Assembly: GCA_024811115.1 (NCBI GenBank)
Contig: JAKOGH010000030.1
Span: 1-64,000 of the forward strand
DNA length: 64,000 nucleotides
Source: Terana coerulea
Lineage: Eukaryota > Basidiomycota > Agaricomycetes > Polyporales > Phanerochaetaceae
Reading direction: 5' to 3'
The position numbers and the translations under genes are program-made. The notes below the pieces were generated by a model. That model was not told the origin of the DNA. It saw only the letters and a program-made list of their open reading frames with translations, and made no database searches. Each line of letters starts with the position of its first letter. Within the stretch, counting starts at the first letter, position 1. Of the stretch, positions 32,426 through 44,173 are shown piece after piece.

Positions 32426-35400
32426 CACTCAAAGTGGTACAACCGGTCGTGTGTGTCGACGTAGTCGAGGTACTTGCGAGTGCTCTTCATCTTGCGGTTG
32501 GTTGCTTGTCGTTCGCTGACCAGCTTGTTGATCGCATTCATGAGGTCATTTCGTCGGAGTGGTTCTACAACCCATTCAGCATAGAGCAGACGGCCGTACA
32601 TACTAAGAACTTACTGGTGATGTGGTCGTCCATGCCTGCTTGCAAGCATCGTTCCCTGTCACCAATCATGGCGTGCGCCGTCAAGGCAATGATGGGTACA
32701 TGAGGTAGACTCCTCGCAGCCTCGTATTTTCGGATATGCTCAGTAGCCTCCATACCGCCCATGAACGGCATGGATACGTCCATCTGCGACCACAGTCAAT
32801 CACTGCACCACTCAAGGAAAGAGGAAGCCGGGCTTACGAGAATGATGTCGTACGGCTCGTCCCGCTCGCAACGTGCGATAAAGTTGTCGACCGCGAGCTG
32901 GCCGTTCTCCGCGATCTCTACGACGTGGCCGAACTTCTCGAGGATCTTCATCGCCAGCTTCTGGTTCACCATGTTGTCCTCGGCGATCATGATGCGGTAC
33001 ACGGTGTTGTTCTCCGTCGGCGCCGGCGTGACCGTGTTGGACTCGAGCGCGACGATGAGCGCCGACATGAGGTCGGGGCCCTTGACGGGCGTCGTGACTT
33101 GCGCGGAGATGCTGTTGTCCAGGCACCATTTCACTACTAAAGATCAGGATTAGCGGGAACAATTCGATGTGAGAAGGCCCTTACAGTTCAGCTGGGGTTG
33201 GACTCTGGCGAGAGCAGCACCAGCGGAACGTATCGCAGATGCTCATGTTCTCGGACTTGCTCCGTCTGATGGCACCGTCAGTGAACGCTTCGCTGCTCAG
33301 GTCGAGGGTATACGTACCACTTCAAGAGAGTCGATGACGATGGTGTCGATGTGTGGGCAGTTGGCCTTATCCTCGACCTCCTTGACGCTGTGAACGGTTG
33401 TGGTCTTGAGGCCCAACGCCCTGATGTGCTCTTCGACGCCGCTGTCCTCGTAGAGCGTGTTCATGTACAGGATGTCGCGCTTGTGGAACGGCTGCATCTT
33501 GTGACGCAACGCATCCGGTGACAGCGGGCTGATTTGCGAGGCGACGGTGAAGTAGAACCTCGATCCCTGGCTAACCTCGGACTCGACCCACATGTTGCCG
33601 TGCATGAGAGCGACGAGCCGCTTGGAGATAGATAAGCCCAAGCCGGTACCACCATATTCCTACATATCGTCAGCGGCATGCAGAAGGCAAACGATAGGGG
33701 TGACTTACTCGAGTCGTTGAGCCGTCAGCTTGACAGAACGTGTCGAAGATCATCGTGAGCTTGTCCTTCGCAATACCAATACCGGTGTCGGCAACGCAGA
33801 ACTCGAGGATGACGTTCTGGTCATCCATGGCGAGCAGACGGCAGCTGAGAGCAACATGACCCTTTGACGAAGTCTTCGACGGCGTGAACTTGATGGCATT
33901 GCCGACCAAGTTAGTGATGACCTGCCGCAGACGCAAGGGGTCGCCGATCAGCTGGTCCGGGATTTCGGGATCGACGTCGTATGTGAGGTCGAGTTGGTTC
34001 TGCGAGGCACGGACGACTAACGTCTTGAGGATGCCGAATGTCGTCTGGCGCATGGAATATGAGACCTGCTCCATGGTCATGCGACCAGCTTCGACTACAG
34101 GCACGCGTCATCGGTTAGATTTGCTATGCTGAGAAGATTAAGTCTGAGCACGCACTCTTCGAGATGTCCAAGATGTCGTCGATGATCAATAATAATGACC
34201 GAGCCAAGTTGTGGACTAAGACCAAGCTCTCACGCTGTGATCGGTTCAAGTCGCTGTCGAGTGTCAACTCTGTCATACCAATGATACCGTTCATCGGAGT
34301 TCTGCGGTGGGGTTTGAGTTTCAATATACATCGTCGCGAGAGGATTGCACTCACCGGATCTCGTGAGACATGTTTGCCAAGAACTCCGACTTAGACCTGT
34401 TGGCCAACTCGGCGGCCTCCCCTGGCAGCGGTGTTCTTCTGGATGCTGTCACGCAAGTTGAATAACATTTGGTTGATGTGGGTCTTCAAGGAGTCCATTT
34501 CGCCGCTGGCCTCGACTGTGATGAAGCGACTGAAGTCGCCGTCCGTGGCGGCAGCCGAGATCTGCGCGAAGCCACGCACTTGTGTCGTCAAGTTACTGGC
34601 CATGGTGTTGACGGAGTGACTGCATCCAGTGGTCAGTAAGGATCGTTGGACAGATAACGGGTAAACATACGTGATCTCTTGCCACATGCCTTCTAAGCTA
34701 CCAGGCTCAGCCTGACCACCTAACTTGCCTTCTGTGCCGACCTCACGAGCGACCTTCTTGACTTCCGCCGCGAAGATGGCCAACTGGTCAATCATACGGT
34801 TGATGGTGTTGACTAAGTCAAGCATCTCTCCGGAGACACTGACACCAGTGACCTTCTGCGTCAAGTCACCACGAGCGACAGCGGTGGTAGCAATAGCAAT
34901 CGTTCTGACTTGCACGGTCAACTGGACAAAACATGTCAACCCTGTCACATCGCTGTAGACAGAGATACTTACGTTCGCAGCCATGACGTTGACGTTGTCG
35001 GTCAAATCCTTCCAAGTACCAGAGACGTTCGTCACCCGAGCCTGGCCGCCCAACTTTCCGTCGGTGCCGACTTCCTTGGCGACACGGGTGACCTCGTCGG
35101 CGAAGACGCTGAGCGACTCCGTCATGCCGTTGACCGTCTCCTTCAAATCCAGCATCTCGCCGCGGACATCGACGGTGATCCGCTTCGTCAAGTCGCCGCC
35201 GGCGACAGCCTTCGTCACCTCGGCGATCGACCGCACCTGATTCGTCAAATTCATGGCCATCAGGTTGACGTTGTCCAACAAACCCTATCACCCCCAAACG
35301 CGTATCAGCTCGTGTGCTCTCTGTGACGTCAAGAGTATGAGCCGTACCTTCCACATGCCCTCGACATCGGGAACGTGGGCCTGCCCACCCATGATACCTT

Positions 35401-37390
35401 CCGTTCCGACCTCCAACGAGACACGAGTGACTTCCTGCGCCAGCGTAGAAAGACGGTACACCATCTGGTTGACGGTCGTCTTCAACTCCAGCATCTCGCC
35501 CTGGACATCGACCTGCACCGTCTTGGACAAGTCACCCTTTGCGACGGCCTTCGTGACTTCGGAGATAGACCGTACTTGATCGGTCAAGTTACGGGCCATG
35601 CGCTATCAAGCGAGGTCATTACATCATGTCTCAGCGGAAAGTAACGTAGGAACGCAGAGTGGAAGACGTACGTTTACGTTCCTGGTCAAATGGTCCCATG
35701 TGCCTTCCGCGCCGCCAACGACGGCTTGGCCACCCAAGATGCCCTGCGTTCCGACTTCCTGTGCGACACGGGTGACTTCCGAAGCGAATCCGCTCAGCTG
35801 GTCCACCATCTTGTTGACGGTCTCCTTCAACGTGAGCATCTCACCCTCGACTTCGATGTCGATCTTCTGGGACAAGTCGCCCTTTGCGACTGCTGTGGTG
35901 ACGTTTGCGATAGACCGCACTTGATCCGTCAAGCTTGAGCACATTCGATTGACCTGAGCGGTGCGTGAGCGGAGAGCAGAGGGTCGAATATGAATGAGAC
36001 GCACATTTCGAGTCAATTCTAACCAGACACCTGAGACATTCGGGACAATGACCTGACCACCCAATATACCGCGTGAACCGACTTCCATCGTAACTCGAGT
36101 GACTTCGGCCGCTAACGATCGTAGTCGAATAACCATTGCATTGACCGTTTCCTTGAGTTCCAGAATTTCACCGCGGGCGTCGACGTCGATTTGCTTTGAC
36201 AAATCTCCCAAAGCGACCGCTTTCGTGACCATTGCGATAGACCGTACCTGAGACGTCAAATTGCCGGCCAGGTTGTTGACGACGTTCGTCAACTCCCGCC
36301 ACGTGCCTTCGACATCGAGAACCAATGCTTGACCGCCCAATTTACTGCGATCGATGGTCAATCTCATGGAGTATGAACGAGCGGGTTGCACACTGACCCT
36401 TCCGTACCGACCTCGATACTAACACGGGTGACCTCGCGCGCGAATTGACCTAGTTTCTCAACCTGTTCATCGTGTTAACCCTGCGAAAGCGGGCTGTGAT
36501 AAATGAAAATACCATAGTGTTGATGACCTCTTTGAGCTGAACCATGACGGGGCCTTGAACCGGTACCGTGATCTTCTGAGACAAGTCACCGCGAGCAACC
36601 GCATTGCAGACCTTGGCGACGTCCTGCACCTGTGCCTTCAACAAACGGAGCTCCTCCATCGCGCTCATACCGGATTCGAAGGCGGCTTCAGTGAGGGGAC
36701 CGGGGGGAACGACCATGGGTGAGCTGACTGGGGGGCTGCGCGAGATGCGATTTGCGATACCGTCGCGTTGTCCGCCACGACCTTGCCGCAGGTGGGGCAG
36801 GCGACGTGCTCGACGTGCTCCGGCGGCGGCGCGGACGTCTCGTTCAGCACTTGCGTCTTCTCAAGCGGGTTAACAACGCCGTCAAGCGAAATGCTCATAG
36901 GCGAGGGCGGACGTACGCCTCCGTGCCGCCGGGTCGCAGACGGCGTCGGCTCGCTGCTCGCCATCGCGACGTCGGCCTTCTCGCCGTCCTCGATGCTCAT
37001 CGGGATGCTATCCATTGAGCTGCTGGGCGTGAAGAATGGCGACTGGCCCGCGAGGGTGCTGCTCGTCGCCCCGCTCGACGGGAAATCGGTCGAGGAGCTC
37101 GAGCTCGCGCCGCTGGAAAGGGGTGGGCTGTCGCCGACGCTTCGCCGCTTCTTCGTCTCGCGCGGCGACACTTCAGAGTCCTTGATGGAGTCGTACGCTT
37201 CCTCCGCGGTGAACATCCGGCGGGCCATACCCTCGATGGATCGCTGAATGCTCTGCGTTTGCCAGTTGTTGGGACCATCGTAGCGTGGGATGGGGGTTGA
37301 GCAGTGACCGAGCTCGTATACCGACAGCAGAGCTATGAGATGGTTGAGAAATGGGTGCTGGAAGCCCTCGATGTCCTGCGAGGACGCCAT
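32426..37390 (-). CDS. nik1: group III hybrid histidine kinase (Nik1/Os-1 type)
   Basis: A cytosolic osmosensing hybrid kinase that signals through a phosphotransfer protein to the HOG MAP kinase cascade; the family is the target of phenylpyrrole and dicarboximide fungicides. ATG at 37390 ([10 protein letters not shown]), stop TGA at 32426, about 12 introns. Domain order: a disordered N-terminus with a CPTCGK pair (about 36,780-36,800); an array of about six or seven HAMP units (36,700-34,430) with repeated [24 protein letters not shown] and GGQA motifs; the H-box MSHEIR/TPMNG split by an intron (about 34,300-34,370); N-box [17 protein letters not shown]1 [14 protein letters not shown]2 [10 protein letters not shown]; receiver domain with [20 protein letters not shown] (phospho-Asp near 32,780) and the ITKPL lysine. 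An extra base in a C4 run at 34419-34422 (+) breaks [16 protein letters not shown] just before the H-box. Confidence 0.95.
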
Positions 37391-40300
37391 ATCGTCGGCG
37401 CCGTCGTCGAAGTCGAGGAGAGAGGGCGAGTGAGTTCCGTCAGGACGAAAGCTGCAGATTATTTTGGCAGATGCCTTGAGGTCAATTCAGCGGACATCAA
37501 AAATGGCAGCCGAATTGATGCGGTTTCCAAATGTGGCTGGTACACCTCAGTTGCGTCTTTTCGGAGTTTAGTCTGAGACCAAATAATACTTCTAAGTTTA
37601 TGGAATTAATTATTTCAAGAAGGCTGCAAACGACCATCGTTTTGCGTTTTAACAATGAAGATGCGAACTTATTTGGTTTCCGTTCCGCAACGTCGGTAGT
37701 ACTGAGAACCGTTGGAGCGAAGTGCGTTCCGTGATCCACATATCAGGGGTCGTAATCCTCGTGGCCAATAAACATAATTGGTCCGATGTTTTTCACGACA
37801 TGAGTATGTCGTAAAGTGCATGAAACACAAAAAACGATGAGAACTCCGAGCTCTGAGGGTGGTGTTCTGCGAGGAGCGGAAGAGTTCGGACAGATAGGTT
37901 TTCACCGGGCAGGACGAAACCACAGCAGACCACACTCCCTCGGACAGGGGGGGATCATTTCACTAGCGGAGGTGCCTGGGCGGGGACAATCTACTCCTGG
38001 CGTACATAGACTGTGGTGCATCTGACTACCGTAAATCGTTGGCTGATGCGGGAATTAAGTGTATAACATACTGATTTGCAGAAAGTTCTACAGAAACTGG
38101 TCTCGTTAACTAGTTTAGCTAGTGAGTCAGAGAATAATCCATGCCAACGCATTCTTAGTCTCCCTAGACAGACCTATACCGTAAACCTTTGGTAAGGAAT
38201 TGTTCCGGTCTACTACAAAAGGCGCATAAGCGGCGGGTGTGCGTACGGGTACACTATCCGCTGAAGGCAATGGACGGTGTATGTTCAGTTAAGATGCCGC
38301 CGGCTCGTGACTTATAGAGGGCCGTCTCTCGTTCGCCTCGCGAGCCGGGTGGTGGCGGGATATATAGTTGTCCATCCAGGGTGGTCAGGGTTCTCAGGCG
38401 TTCCGCGACAGATACAGGGTCTTTGGGTAACTTTTGCTATACAGGAGGCAGTCAGCTGACTCTTCTTGCTACGGAGCGGCGTGTGACTTCGCACGATTCC
38501 GTGGAATGCTGGCGAGCACATGAAGGCTTCGGCAAAAAGTTGAAAAAAACATGCACTGACAGGCTATGGAATGTTGGAAGCTGAGTCCCATTTAGGTTGA
38601 GAACTTGACGTACGCTTCGGAGCGGTCCTTGGTTGGCGGCATGAGGCTGGCGGAATGAGGTAAAGACTAACGACTTTTGTGCGGCTGCAGGGCGGCAGAC
38701 TTACACGTTGTGATCATCGCCAGTAACCGCGTATAGCGGTGCATCTCCTCTCGTCCGTGCAGGTGCCCGACTATGGGCAAGGACGAAAGCATTAACAGCG
38801 AGCAGCAGCCTATCTGGGTCGATCCCGTAGAGCGAGGGTTTGAGGACTTGAAATAAGCTACTGAGCCTTTCTTGCAGTCGGCTCCTTGAAGGCGACGTAA
38901 GAACGGCGCTCCCCACGCCAGACTGCACGTCAGAAAGGGGCTGACATTGTCGCTGCCAGTGACATCTGTCAGCCAGTGCAGATAGAGTTAGCGTATGACC
39001 ATATGACGCAGTGTAAGATCTGCGTTGCCGTTTGCGAGAAAGAGTTATTGATTCAATTCAATTGACCTCGTTGAGCGCACAGTTGGGCAGTGCTTTACGC
39101 CCACATCAGAGATTCCTCTGTGATCTAAAGCACCTGTTGAGAGGGAATATCTCGGTTTGCGTAAAGGACGTGAGACTGCGCACAAAGGGATATATAAACG
39201 TTGAGCACAACGCACCGGGACAACTCGCACTTTTGACCCGCTAAATCGCCTCGATGTTGGGTTTACCAGAGATACCCACCGCCAGCATAAACGCAGCCTG
39301 GACAGTGCATATGCATCGTCAATGACGACGGCGCAGTCACTTTACGCAGGACAGCTGTTCCTGTTCCACTCCAGACTGGTGAGTTCTATCGAATATATGG
39401 GCACAGCGCACCTTGATAAAGCAAGGCTGCAGGCCATGCACATGGGCCATCGAACCAGAGTACTCAATCTTCATCCCTATCATGAGCCCGTAAACCAAGA
39501 AGTGTAGGAGAAAAATCTAAGGCAAGGCGAGTTGCCACTCCGCTGGTGACGGTGATCGTCGGGCAGTGAGCGGGGGGCTTCCCAAATGGGCAATCCCGCC
39601 CTCTTGCCGAGCGGAACCAAACGGCGTCGGGGACTGTCGGGGATCAGCAGCCTCGTCGCATACCATTGGCCGATTACCGTTGGATTACCGTGCGGAGCGT
39701 GTTCTAGCGTGTTGCCGTCTCCGCGGACCGAGAACATAGGCCCTTGACGTCAACGCGGCTCGGCCGACCAATCGTTTGTCGCCCGCGAGCGGCTGCGTGC
39801 GAGGCTCTCCACCTTCGAGAGGACCGCACACTCTGGGCGGCGTGAAATCTTCACGAGCTGGGGCAGCCGAGATGAGGGTGGCCGGCAGCGGGTCTGGAGG
39901 ATGCTGCACCCACCTGGAACGGCTGGGGCCCATCAAGACTCTCTCTCAACGTTCAGGACACCGCAGGCAGTCAAACACGTCAATTTCGCAAGCAGCGAAA
40001 GCCTCCGTTTGTTCGCCGCCCACCCTTTGTCCTTTCGCCCAACGCCCGCGGACGGAACATATAAGATTTCCTAGGCGACTTGATTGCGCTTATTACATCT
40101 CCTCCGCCCGACAATCATTCTACAGGCCTTCTCACAAGTTTGCAGGTGCGCTCGCAAAGCTGATTGGTTGGTGTTACAACAGCGTACTCATCGCTGCGGC
40201 TGTTGCGCTCAACGGGTCGCTCTAGACCTCTGCTTATCGTTCCTGTCGTCCAAGGTCCTGCCACAGGTAACGGAAGTATAATTGTAGCTCTAGACTCAAG

Positions 40301-40422
40301 AGGTGAGACTCTTTCCCCTCCTCCGCTGGCTCGCCACTTATCACGGCGCTCGCTCCTGGGCCATCCAGCCCACCGCCCGACACACTACATTCCCCCTTGG
40401 ATCCACTATCCTACCAGGCGCG
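37391..40422. other. 3-kb intergenic region, no gene recognised
   Basis: It lies between divergently transcribed genes (histidine kinase to the left, Prm10-like exporter to the right). Short open frames on both strands have no family resemblance and no supporting splice sites. A TATA-like ACATATAAGA at about 40,058 may belong to the exporter promoter. Long regulatory regions upstream of both genes, or an unrecognised fast-evolving gene, remain possible. Confidence 0.4.
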
Positions 40423-43400
40423 ATGGAAGGTTTCCCCCACCACATCCGGACATCGACTCTGTCCGACCTCCACAGAGGCCACCGGGCGGTATGCGTCGGT
40501 CGGGCATTAAAACGCCGCGAAAGGTTCAGTGGCAGGACGGCGACGATTCAAACGACTCGCCGGAGTCGCCAGATGCGCATAGAAGGGGTCTTGATGAGCA
40601 CGGCTTGGATGTGCGTAATTTGTGCTCCTCGACGCTTACGTAGGAACCCTCATGTTTGTACCCAGTTGGAACCGTTCGAAACCCTAAAAGATGCGCTAGA
40701 AAAGCACTCGCAAGACCGCACTGGCTCGCCCCTCCGTCCAGATTCGATGGCAGACACCGAGAGCCCTACATCCCCGCCCGAGCAGCCCACGCACGACGTC
40801 CCGGGCGAGTCGTATATCCCCGCGAACGAGACCGCCGGGCTCCCGGGCACGGATATCGAAGCGTACTCGCATCAGCAAGCGAGCCAGGTGCTCCAAGCGC
40901 ACCGGCGCGGCTTCTTCGGTCGCTTCGGCGCACGCTCGCGCTCGTCTTCGCCCACTCGCGCAGCTCGCCAGCGACGACGACGGACGCAGTGGCAGTCCGC
41001 TGACATGGACACCGACGGCGAGACGGACGTCGAGCACAGCGCGGAGGCGGCGGCGTCGGCCCCGCGAGGGCGACCTGGCACCAGCATCCTCTCGACGCTT
41101 CTGTCCCTGTACGACTCCGCCGGACAGCAGACGCCGTCGCTCAACCACTCTCGGTCGTTCGACGACTCACGGCCGTCGTCGCTGTACGAAACCACTACCA
41201 ACGAGACGGAGGCTTTGGTCCCGCCGCTCACGAGCCCTGCGGCCCCGGGCACGCAGTCGAAGCATCCTTGGAAGACCAAGTTGCCCTTCACCAGCAGTCG
41301 CCCCGAGACAGCCAGGAATGGCGGAGGCGTATTCGGTGCTCTCGTTGCTAGCACCGGTAATCTTTCAGGTGCCGCCGCGCCGACCTCAAGTACTCTAGCA
41401 CCGTCAGTGAAGCGACCTGGCTACAAACTATCGCGGTATGTCCGCTCTGTGTTTTCATTACGCAAAATTTGCTCATCGGCTATGCCCAGGTATGAGAGTA
41501 CTCAAGGCAACAATCCACCTGTGACGATAACCCCTGACGACGACCCCATTCTACGCCGGCCACCAAGCGCATATTTCGACAGCGAGAAGCTTGCGATCTC
41601 TACATCCACGCTGAACGGCCTGGGGACATCTCCCAGCACCCCAGCGGAAGAATCGCCCCTGGACTGGTGCCCAAGAGTCCTGGCGGCCGGCGGCAGTGGA
41701 AGGCGGTCCTGAAGGACCTGCCCAAGTCGACATGGAGCCGGGTGAATACGCCAACGGCGAGCACACCTGGCAGCCCGCTCGGGGACGCCGACGAGTATTT
41801 TTCGGAGAAGGATCTCAGGAAAATGCAGCGTGCCAACCAAGAGAAGCAGGAGCGGAAGCGCAGGCGCAAGAAGGCCGAGATCTACGTACGTAAACACAAC
41901 CTTGTTGCCCACCGATCCTAGCCTGACGTCGATCCCTTCATTCGCGCAGATCACGCGCCACGTCGCGGAGATCATCCAGCGCCAGGAGTTCGTGTGCAAG
42001 CTGGCGCGGGCGATGATGATGTTCGGCGGGCCCTCGCACCGGCTGCAGGCGCAGATCCAGGCGACGGCGCACGTGCTGGACATCAGCCTGTCGTGCATGT
42101 ATCTGCCGGACATCATGCTCATCTCGTTCGACGACCCGGCGACGGGGACGAGCAACATCAAGCTCATCCGCCAGGGTGGCGCGTTCGACATCTCGAAGCT
42201 GCAGGCGTCGTACGAGCTCTACTGGCGCGTGATCCATGACGAGACGTCGGTCAAGGAGGCGTCGCTCGAGCTCGACGGCCTGATGTGCAAACCGCCGCGG
42301 TACAACAAGTGGCAGCTCATCTTCTTTGGCGGCATGTGCTCGGCGTCGATCTGCAGTGTCTCGTTCAGCGGGTCCTTCATTGACTCGTTGATCTCGTTCC
42401 CTCTCGGCTGTTTGCTTATCGTCATCCAACTGTTCGCTGCGAAACACGAGCTGTACTCGAACGTCTTCGAGTAAGTCCTTCTGTATACGCCAGGCAATTC
42501 GTGCACTGACAATGTCTCTAGGATCACCGTCGCAACCCTGTTCAGTTTCATAGCTGCCGCCCTCGCTTCCACCAACTACTTCTGCTATTCTGCCGTCGCT
42601 GCGTCGTCAGTAGTGCTTATTCTACCAGTAAGTTTGTTTGCCGGAACCGCTCGGTACATGACTTGACACTTCTTTCAGGGTTACATCATCCTTTGCGGCA
42701 GTCTGGAGCTGTCTTCCCATAACATCGTTTCCGGCGCTGTGCGCGTTTGCTTCTCAGTCATATACTCCCTCTTCCTTGGCTTCGGCCTTGCGATCGGTTC
42801 TTCGGCGTACACAAAGATGACAAAACACTCCCTGCCGGGCCAAGACGACATATCCTGCTCGCTCAGTCACAGTGCGGATGGGCCCTGGTACCAGCGTACG
42901 CCGTCCCTCAAGTGGGGTAAGTCTCTAAGGTTTCTCCAATAGCAACGGCTCTAGACCTGATGTCACTGTAGCGTTCCTTACCGTGCCTCTATACTCGACG
43001 TGGCTGAGTCTGCGTTTCTACGCGGATTGGCGAAGAAAAGAGCTGGTGCGTACGCCCCGCATGGCTGTCCCAACTACATTACTGAGTAGTCAAAATTTTC
43101 AGGCTCTTCTGGTGGCGATCTCCTGCGTCGGCTGGGCCTCGAACCACTTTACCGGCCTCAAGTTCCCCGGGCAAAGCGACGTCTCGGCGGCGGTGGGCGC
43201 GTTCGCCGTCGGCCTCGTCGCGAACCTCTACGCGCGCTTCTTCAACGGCAACGCGTTCGTCATCATGATCACCGGCATCCTCTTCCAGCTGCCCTCCGGC
43301 GTCGCCAACGGCGGCCTGTTCACCTTCGTCCAGAAGCAGGATGCGGGCAACAGCTCGGCCGAGTCGTACCTCTCGGGCTTCCAGACCGCGCTGCAGCTGG

Positions 43401-43501
43401 TCTCGGTTGCGATCGGGCTGACGGTCGGCCTCGGCATATCCCTGGTCTGCGTCTTCCCTATCCAGTCTAGGAAGAGGGCTGCCGGCGTGTTTAGTCTCTG
43501 A
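40423..43501 (+). CDS. Prm10/ThrE-family membrane exporter
   Basis: A predicted threonine/serine-exporter family membrane protein, in yeast called pheromone-regulated membrane protein 10. A long Ser/Arg-rich cytosolic N-terminus (GGMRRSGIKTPRKVQWQDGD, PDAHRRGLDEHGLD) precedes the ThrE domain, which starts RHVAEIIQRQEFVCKLARA and continues MMMFGGPSHRLQAQI with PDIMLISFDDP. About ten hydrophobic helices follow (GGMCSASICSVSFSGSFIDS, ATLFSFIAAALAS, GYIILCGSLELSS, YSLFLGFGLAIGSSAY, FVIMITGILFQLPSGVANGG) up to TGA at 43499-43501. Introns are clean (for example GTACGTAAAC...GCGCAG before ITRHVAEI). Two frame breaks fall at C runs: 40434-40438 (C5, one more base joins ATG 40423 to the frame) and 41656-41659 (C4, one more base gives SPPGLVPKSPGGRRQWK). 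Without these the gene looks split, but every conserved part is present. Confidence 0.88.
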
Positions 43502-44173
43502 GACCCTTCCTCTCATCTATCACATCGATATACTGCATAACCCTACTATAATCTAGACGTTCCATATTTCAGATTTCTCACGTAGATAGACATCATACGC
43601 ACGACCTCTCGTTTCTGTAGCCATACATCGTGCGGGACATTCTCTCAAGTAGATATTAGACGTTACGTTTCTTCCTTCTCTGCATCATCTGTTTGTAGCA
43701 TCCACCCACATCCCCGTCTCCTTCGCTTTGGACATGTACATCCCCCACATACTACTAGATTTTCTCGTACTTTTCGATGCATTCCTCCATATTCTCCGCA
43801 GTTATGCAAATTCTGATGCGGCGCATCGAAGTGCTTCTTCTCGCTAAATGATCAGAGGCGTACCAAAACGCCACAAAGACAACACCTTCCCAATCTAGCC
43901 ATATGTTCAAGCCCTCACTGCGTCGCCAGAACCGGGTTTGAGAAGTACCTACCTTTTCAGCACCAGTCATGCACTTTTGTATCTCTTACTGGCTCCGAAG
44001 ATCCGCTAAAGATCACTCCTGCGAAGGCGCATGCAATCATCTACTCGATGCGACTAGCACACGGACTGTAAACGCCTCCCGCAATACTGCACGCAATTTA
44101 AGAGTGCAACAACCTGGAAGCAGGGTTCGATGTATACATACATAAACACTAAATATCAGCCCGGAACGGGTCG
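43502..44173. other. intergenic region between convergent genes
   Basis: 3' flanks of the exporter and nucleoporin genes. A minus-strand open frame at 43,755-43,970 ends RRIRICITAENMEECIEKYE and reads protein-like, but it has no start, no splice support and no partner exons. It may be a gene relic. Confidence 0.4.

Noticed and set aside
34405..34430. Programmed frameshift before the histidine kinase H-box
   Set aside because: No slippery heptamer or downstream structure is evident, and the same kind of homopolymer length change occurs in many unrelated genes, so a consensus error is simpler.
28221..37390. Phospholipase D and histidine kinase as a co-regulated stress module
   Set aside because: They are only neighbours on the same strand with a normal intergenic gap; nothing in the sequence shows a shared regulator.
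43755..43970. Minus-strand frame ending RIRICITAENMEECIEKYE as a gene
   Set aside because: No start codon, splice sites or partner exons. It could be the relic of a larger gene, but the support is too weak for a feature of its own.
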